Assembly: GCF_022096995.1 (NCBI RefSeq)
Contig: NZ_JACXGQ010000006.1
Location: 62,001 to 126,000, forward strand
Direction of reading: 5' to 3'
Length of the DNA stretch: 64,000 nucleotides
Source of the DNA: Yoonia sp. I 8.24
Lineage (GTDB): Bacteria > Pseudomonadota > Alphaproteobacteria > Rhodobacterales > Rhodobacteraceae
The position numbers and the translations under genes are program-made. Below the pieces are notes generated by a model. It saw only the letters and a list, made by a program, of their open reading frames with translations. It was not told the DNA's origin and ran no database searches. Positions 61,783 to 64,000 of this stretch are shown in pieces; within the stretch, counting starts at the first letter, position 1; every line of letters starts with the position of its first letter.

Positions 61783-62980
61783 AGTTCGTTTGCGTAATCG
61801 TGTCTTGCACCAGATCGTAGATTTCTTGCGCAGGCAGGCCTGCGGCAGTGCTATCCGCGATCCATTTGGCCGCCGTGGGTTCAGCAACATTCGCAATGAT
61901 CGACGACATGATTTCTTGGTTAATGGTCAGTTCCATAATCCCGCGCTCACGCAATGCGGGCAGCCAAGCGTCCATTGTCCGGCCGTTATAGCTGGCAAGG
62001 TAGTGGTCGATGGCGCCATCAACAGACGACAGCAGCGCGTCACGGTATGCAGGGCTGAGGCTGTTTAGCGCATCTGTGTTGACAACCACTGGACAGTTAA
62101 CGGTGCCGGGGTTCAGGTTTGTTGTCCACCAAGTGGCATTATCGACGGTGCCAAATGCCATATGCGCGTGCGGTGCAAAGCTCACAGCATCAACGTAGCC
62201 GGTTTCCATTGCGCGCGCTACTTCGGGAGCTGGAATGTTTGCAACGATGCCACCGAGAGACGCGATCGTGTCACCGATACCACCTGTTGCACGGATATTC
62301 ATACCTTCAAAGCTGGCAAGCGACGTTGGCGGAAAGCCTGCGCCGATCAAATTCTGCTGAGGCAACGGTGTCGGCATGAGAATAGTGGCGTTCCAGCGCG
62401 CGAGATCTTCTTTTACGGCAGGATGGTCGTAAACGGCCAACGAAACGGCTACCTCTTGCTCAAGCGTTTCGACGCCAAGAAATGGCAATTCGAGTACCAT
62501 AAGGGATGGGTTCTTTTCGGGGTGATAACCCGCGCAAAACTGCGCCATTTCAAAGTCGCCTGCGGCGATCCCATCCAGGTTACGGTTACTTTGGGCCAGC
62601 CCGCCGTAATCGACGTTCAATGTGAATTCGCCGCCCGTTTTTTCGGAAACCAGTTCCGCGAGCTTTTCGACGTTTTCAGTGAAGGCGCGGCGGCGTCCCC
62701 AAACTGAAACGTCCCATGTTACAGGACCTACTTCAGCGCCTGGGCAGGCGTCGCCGACGCAATCTACCTGATCGGCTGCGACCCGAATTGGGCCGAAGCC
62801 TGATTCAATAACATAGTTTCCGTCTTGGAATTCGAGCAGTTCGCCGGTGATATTGATGGCGCCGTCGCGCGACGTCAGTGTGACCTCTTCTGCGATGGCC
62901 AATGTTGGGGTCGCCAAAGTGGCGATTGCCAGGATGGACGATGCCATCAGACGCTGTGTGCATGTGGATAAATAGTTCAT
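61781..62980 (-). CDS. TRAP transporter solute-binding protein (DctP) with extra N-terminal domain
   Basis: 399-aa exported protein. The start at 62980 (MNYLSTCTQRLM) begins a signal peptide cut near LAIAEE. Residues about 31-84 form a small beta-rich domain (VTLTSRDGAINITGELLEF, then VDCVGDACP) of a kind I associate with other periplasmic proteins, not with DctP. The DctP fold follows from about 85: AQFCAGYHP, the conserved Arg region NIRATGGIGD and NTDALNSLSPAYRD. No membrane subunits (DctQ/M) are in the window beside it. The ligand is unknown; it is divergent from creatinase. Confidence 0.83.
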   Translation of the reverse strand: MNYLSTCTQRLMASSILAIATLATPTLAIAEEVTLTSRDGAINITGELLEFQDGNYVIESGFGPIRVAADQVDCVGDACPGAEVGPVTWDVSVWGRRRAFTENVEKLAELVSEKTGGEFTLNVDYGGLAQSNRNLDGIAAGDFEMAQFCAGYHPEKNPSLMVLELPFLGVETLEQEVAVSLAVYDHPAVKEDLARWNATILMPTPLPQQNLIGAGFPPTSLASFEGMNIRATGGIGDTIASLGGIVANIPAPEVARAMETGYVDAVSFAPHAHMAFGTVDNATWWTTNLNPGTVNCPVVVNTDALNSLSPAYRDALLSSVDGAIDHYLASYNGRTMDAWLPALRERGIMELTINQEIMSSIIANVAEPTAAKWIADSTAAGLPAQEIYDLVQDTITQTN

Positions 62981-63125
62981 GAAACTAACTTCTACCTTCT
63001 GTCTTTGTTCTTGCTCCTGCATCTCAAGCCCGAGCGCCGCGAGATGCAGACAATCTACCAATGATGCTTAAGTTGTAGTCGATACGGTGACAATTTGACA
63101 AAAAAAAGACCGTAACAAAGTTTTT

Positions 63126-63137
63126 AATTACGTAATT
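63126..63137. promoter_or_regulatory. Palindrome AATTACGTAATT upstream of creatinase
   Basis: A perfect 12-bp palindrome in the 294-nt divergent gap between the TRAP binding-protein and creatinase genes, close to a TTGACA element (63095-63100). It is a plausible operator; the regulator is not in the window. Confidence 0.4.
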
Positions 63138-63151
63138 TACGCTGAATATGC

Positions 63152-63183
63152 CCCTGACAGTGATATTTATTGATTTGTCAGGG
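63152..63183. promoter_or_regulatory. Long-spaced inverted repeat CCCTGACA/TGTCAGGG
   Basis: A perfect 8-bp inverted repeat with arms 63152-63159 and 63176-63183 and a 16-nt AT-rich spacer. It lies about 90 nt before the creatinase ATG. It could be a dimeric operator or a leader hairpin. Confidence 0.42.
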
Positions 63184-63274
63184 CTGCACCCTTACCGATT
63201 CATCGACAACGATGGCGTCGTTGTGATTCTATTTTGATGTCCTGAACGCCGGGACCTTTTCACGAGGGTCTGAC

Positions 63275-64000
63275 ATGACGACACGTCCCCAATTTTACCG
63301 TTTCCACCAAGGTGCCGAAGTGCTGCCTTTTGCCTTGGCCGAGTATGAAGCGCGCCTTGCAGGTTTGCGTCGAACGATGACAGCGCTTGGCGTCGAAGCC
63401 GCCGTTTTCACATCAATGCACAATATCGCCTATTATTCGGGTTTTCTCTATTGTGCCTTTGGCCGCCCCTACGGTTTGGTCGTAACCGCTGCTGATTGCG
63501 TCACGATCAGCGCAGGGATTGATGCCGCGCAGCCTTGGCGGCGCTGCTATGGCGATAACATCACCTATACCGATTGGGAGCGCGACAATTATTGGCGCGC
63601 TATTCTGTCGGTCACGGGTACTGGCCGCCATGTCGGTTTTGAGGCCGATCATTTGAGTATGCTGCAGCATGGCAAGCTTACTTCTTTTATGGCCCCATCC
63701 GCCCTGACAGATATTGCGCCCGCGACAATGCTCCAGCGCATGCATAAATCGCAGGCCGAGCTCGATTTGATCCGCGCAGGTGCGGCAGTGGCGGATGTTG
63801 GCGGCTTTGCGATCCGCGATGCGATCAAGCCGGGCACCCGCGAAATTGATGTCGCGATGGCGGGTCGTGACGCGATGGAAATGGAAATCGCCAAGCAATT
63901 CCCGGATGCAGAATACCGCGATACATGGGTTTGGTTCCAATCCGGGATCAACACCGACGGCGCGCATAACCCGGTCACCTCGCGGGTGTTGCAGCGCGGG
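63275..64000 (+). CDS. Creatinase (creatine amidinohydrolase), 3' end outside window
   Basis: The first 242 codons of an M24-fold creatinase, which hydrolyses creatine to sarcosine and urea. The pattern of Pseudomonas creatinase is unmistakable: AAVFTSMHNIAYYSGFLYC, FGRPYGLVV, DAAQPWRRCYGDNI, YTDWERDNYW and WFQSGINTDGAHNPVT. The N-terminal domain is complete; the catalytic domain is cut by the window end with no stop. The ATG is 7 nt after a GAGGG site. Sarcosine produced here could feed sarcosine-type dehydrogenases such as the one at 19057-21501. Confidence 0.92.
   Translation, partial: MTTRPQFYRFHQGAEVLPFALAEYEARLAGLRRTMTALGVEAAVFTSMHNIAYYSGFLYCAFGRPYGLVVTAADCVTISAGIDAAQPWRRCYGDNITYTDWERDNYWRAILSVTGTGRHVGFEADHLSMLQHGKLTSFMAPSALTDIAPATMLQRMHKSQAELDLIRAGAAVADVGGFAIRDAIKPGTREIDVAMAGRDAMEMEIAKQFPDAEYRDTWVWFQSGINTDGAHNPVTSRVLQRG

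Noticed and set aside
1-64000. tRNA genes, CRISPR arrays, insertion sequences, phage genes
   Set aside because: Looked for cloverleaf-like ends, regularly spaced repeats, transposase or integrase motifs in the translations; none seen.

Overview
The window is a piece of alphaproteobacterial chromosome. It most resembles the Roseobacter group of Rhodobacteraceae: an aerobic-type CobN cobaltochelatase with BluB and a cobalamin riboswitch, an IalB-family protein, an EnvC/CtpA pair next to gpmI, a creatinase and several betaine/sarcosine-type functions, and GC-rich coding DNA with more AT-rich gaps. The species is not identifiable by eye. The gene layout is dense and housekeeping-like. I see no tRNA, rRNA, insertion sequence, prophage or CRISPR array.

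Layout. 1-5882: the 3' end of a sugar ABC transporter/beta-mannosidase operon (permease, ATPase, GH2 beta-mannosidase, TIM-barrel isomerase-like protein, Gfo/Idh/MocA oxidoreductase). 5925-10041: a small ribbon-helix-helix protein with a likely operator, rlmN, an IalB-like secreted protein, asparaginase and exonuclease III. 10049-11968: two tandem paralogous exported PilJ-sensor-like proteins. 12225-19060: rsfS (with a putative coupled leader ORF), rlmH, an orphan secreted protein, gpmI-envC-ctpA, and an aminotransferase. 19057-25765: a dimethylglycine/sarcosine dehydrogenase-like flavoprotein and its XRE-cupin regulator, free methionine-R-sulfoxide reductase, a gamma-glutamyltransferase family protein and two unknown membrane proteins.

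25839-36365 is a minus-strand B12 region. A cobalamin riboswitch precedes cbiM-cobW-GNAT, and the same strand continues with cobN, an unknown membrane protein, cobO, a YrbL-like kinase-fold protein, two Lin0512-family genes and bluB. After smc (36570-40025) and a cell-envelope group (dipeptidase, lytic transglycosylase, DedA protein), a second B12 group (cbiB, cobC, DUF1636) lies on the minus strand at 43468-45664. A third, on the plus strand at 49583-56159, carries cbiX, cobH, cobL, cobI, a cbiG-cobJ fusion and cobM. Together they cover cobalt uptake and chelation, ring methylation, adenosylation, the aminopropanol arm and lower-ligand synthesis. cobG/cobZ, cobK, cobF, cobB, cobQ, cobS/T and cobU/V are not in the window. 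Between these groups sit a degenerate receiver protein, a glutathionyl-hydroquinone reductase and a likely glucosyl/mannosylglycerate pathway pair.

56246-64000: a small hypothetical protein, a MalY/PatB-type lyase, a def-def-def-lipoprotein-fmt cluster whose third deformylase has lost active-site residues, a VOC protein, a TRAP binding protein with an unusual N-terminal domain, and a creatinase cut by the window end.

The observations I rate highest are the overlapping Lin0512 gene pair inside the B12 operon, the inactive third deformylase, the leader ORF coupled to rsfS, the operator-like half-sites before the small RHH gene, the metal-binding tail of CbiX next to a CobN pathway, a structured dispersed repeat seen twice after stop codons, and a 20-bp direct repeat before the membrane gene following cobN.
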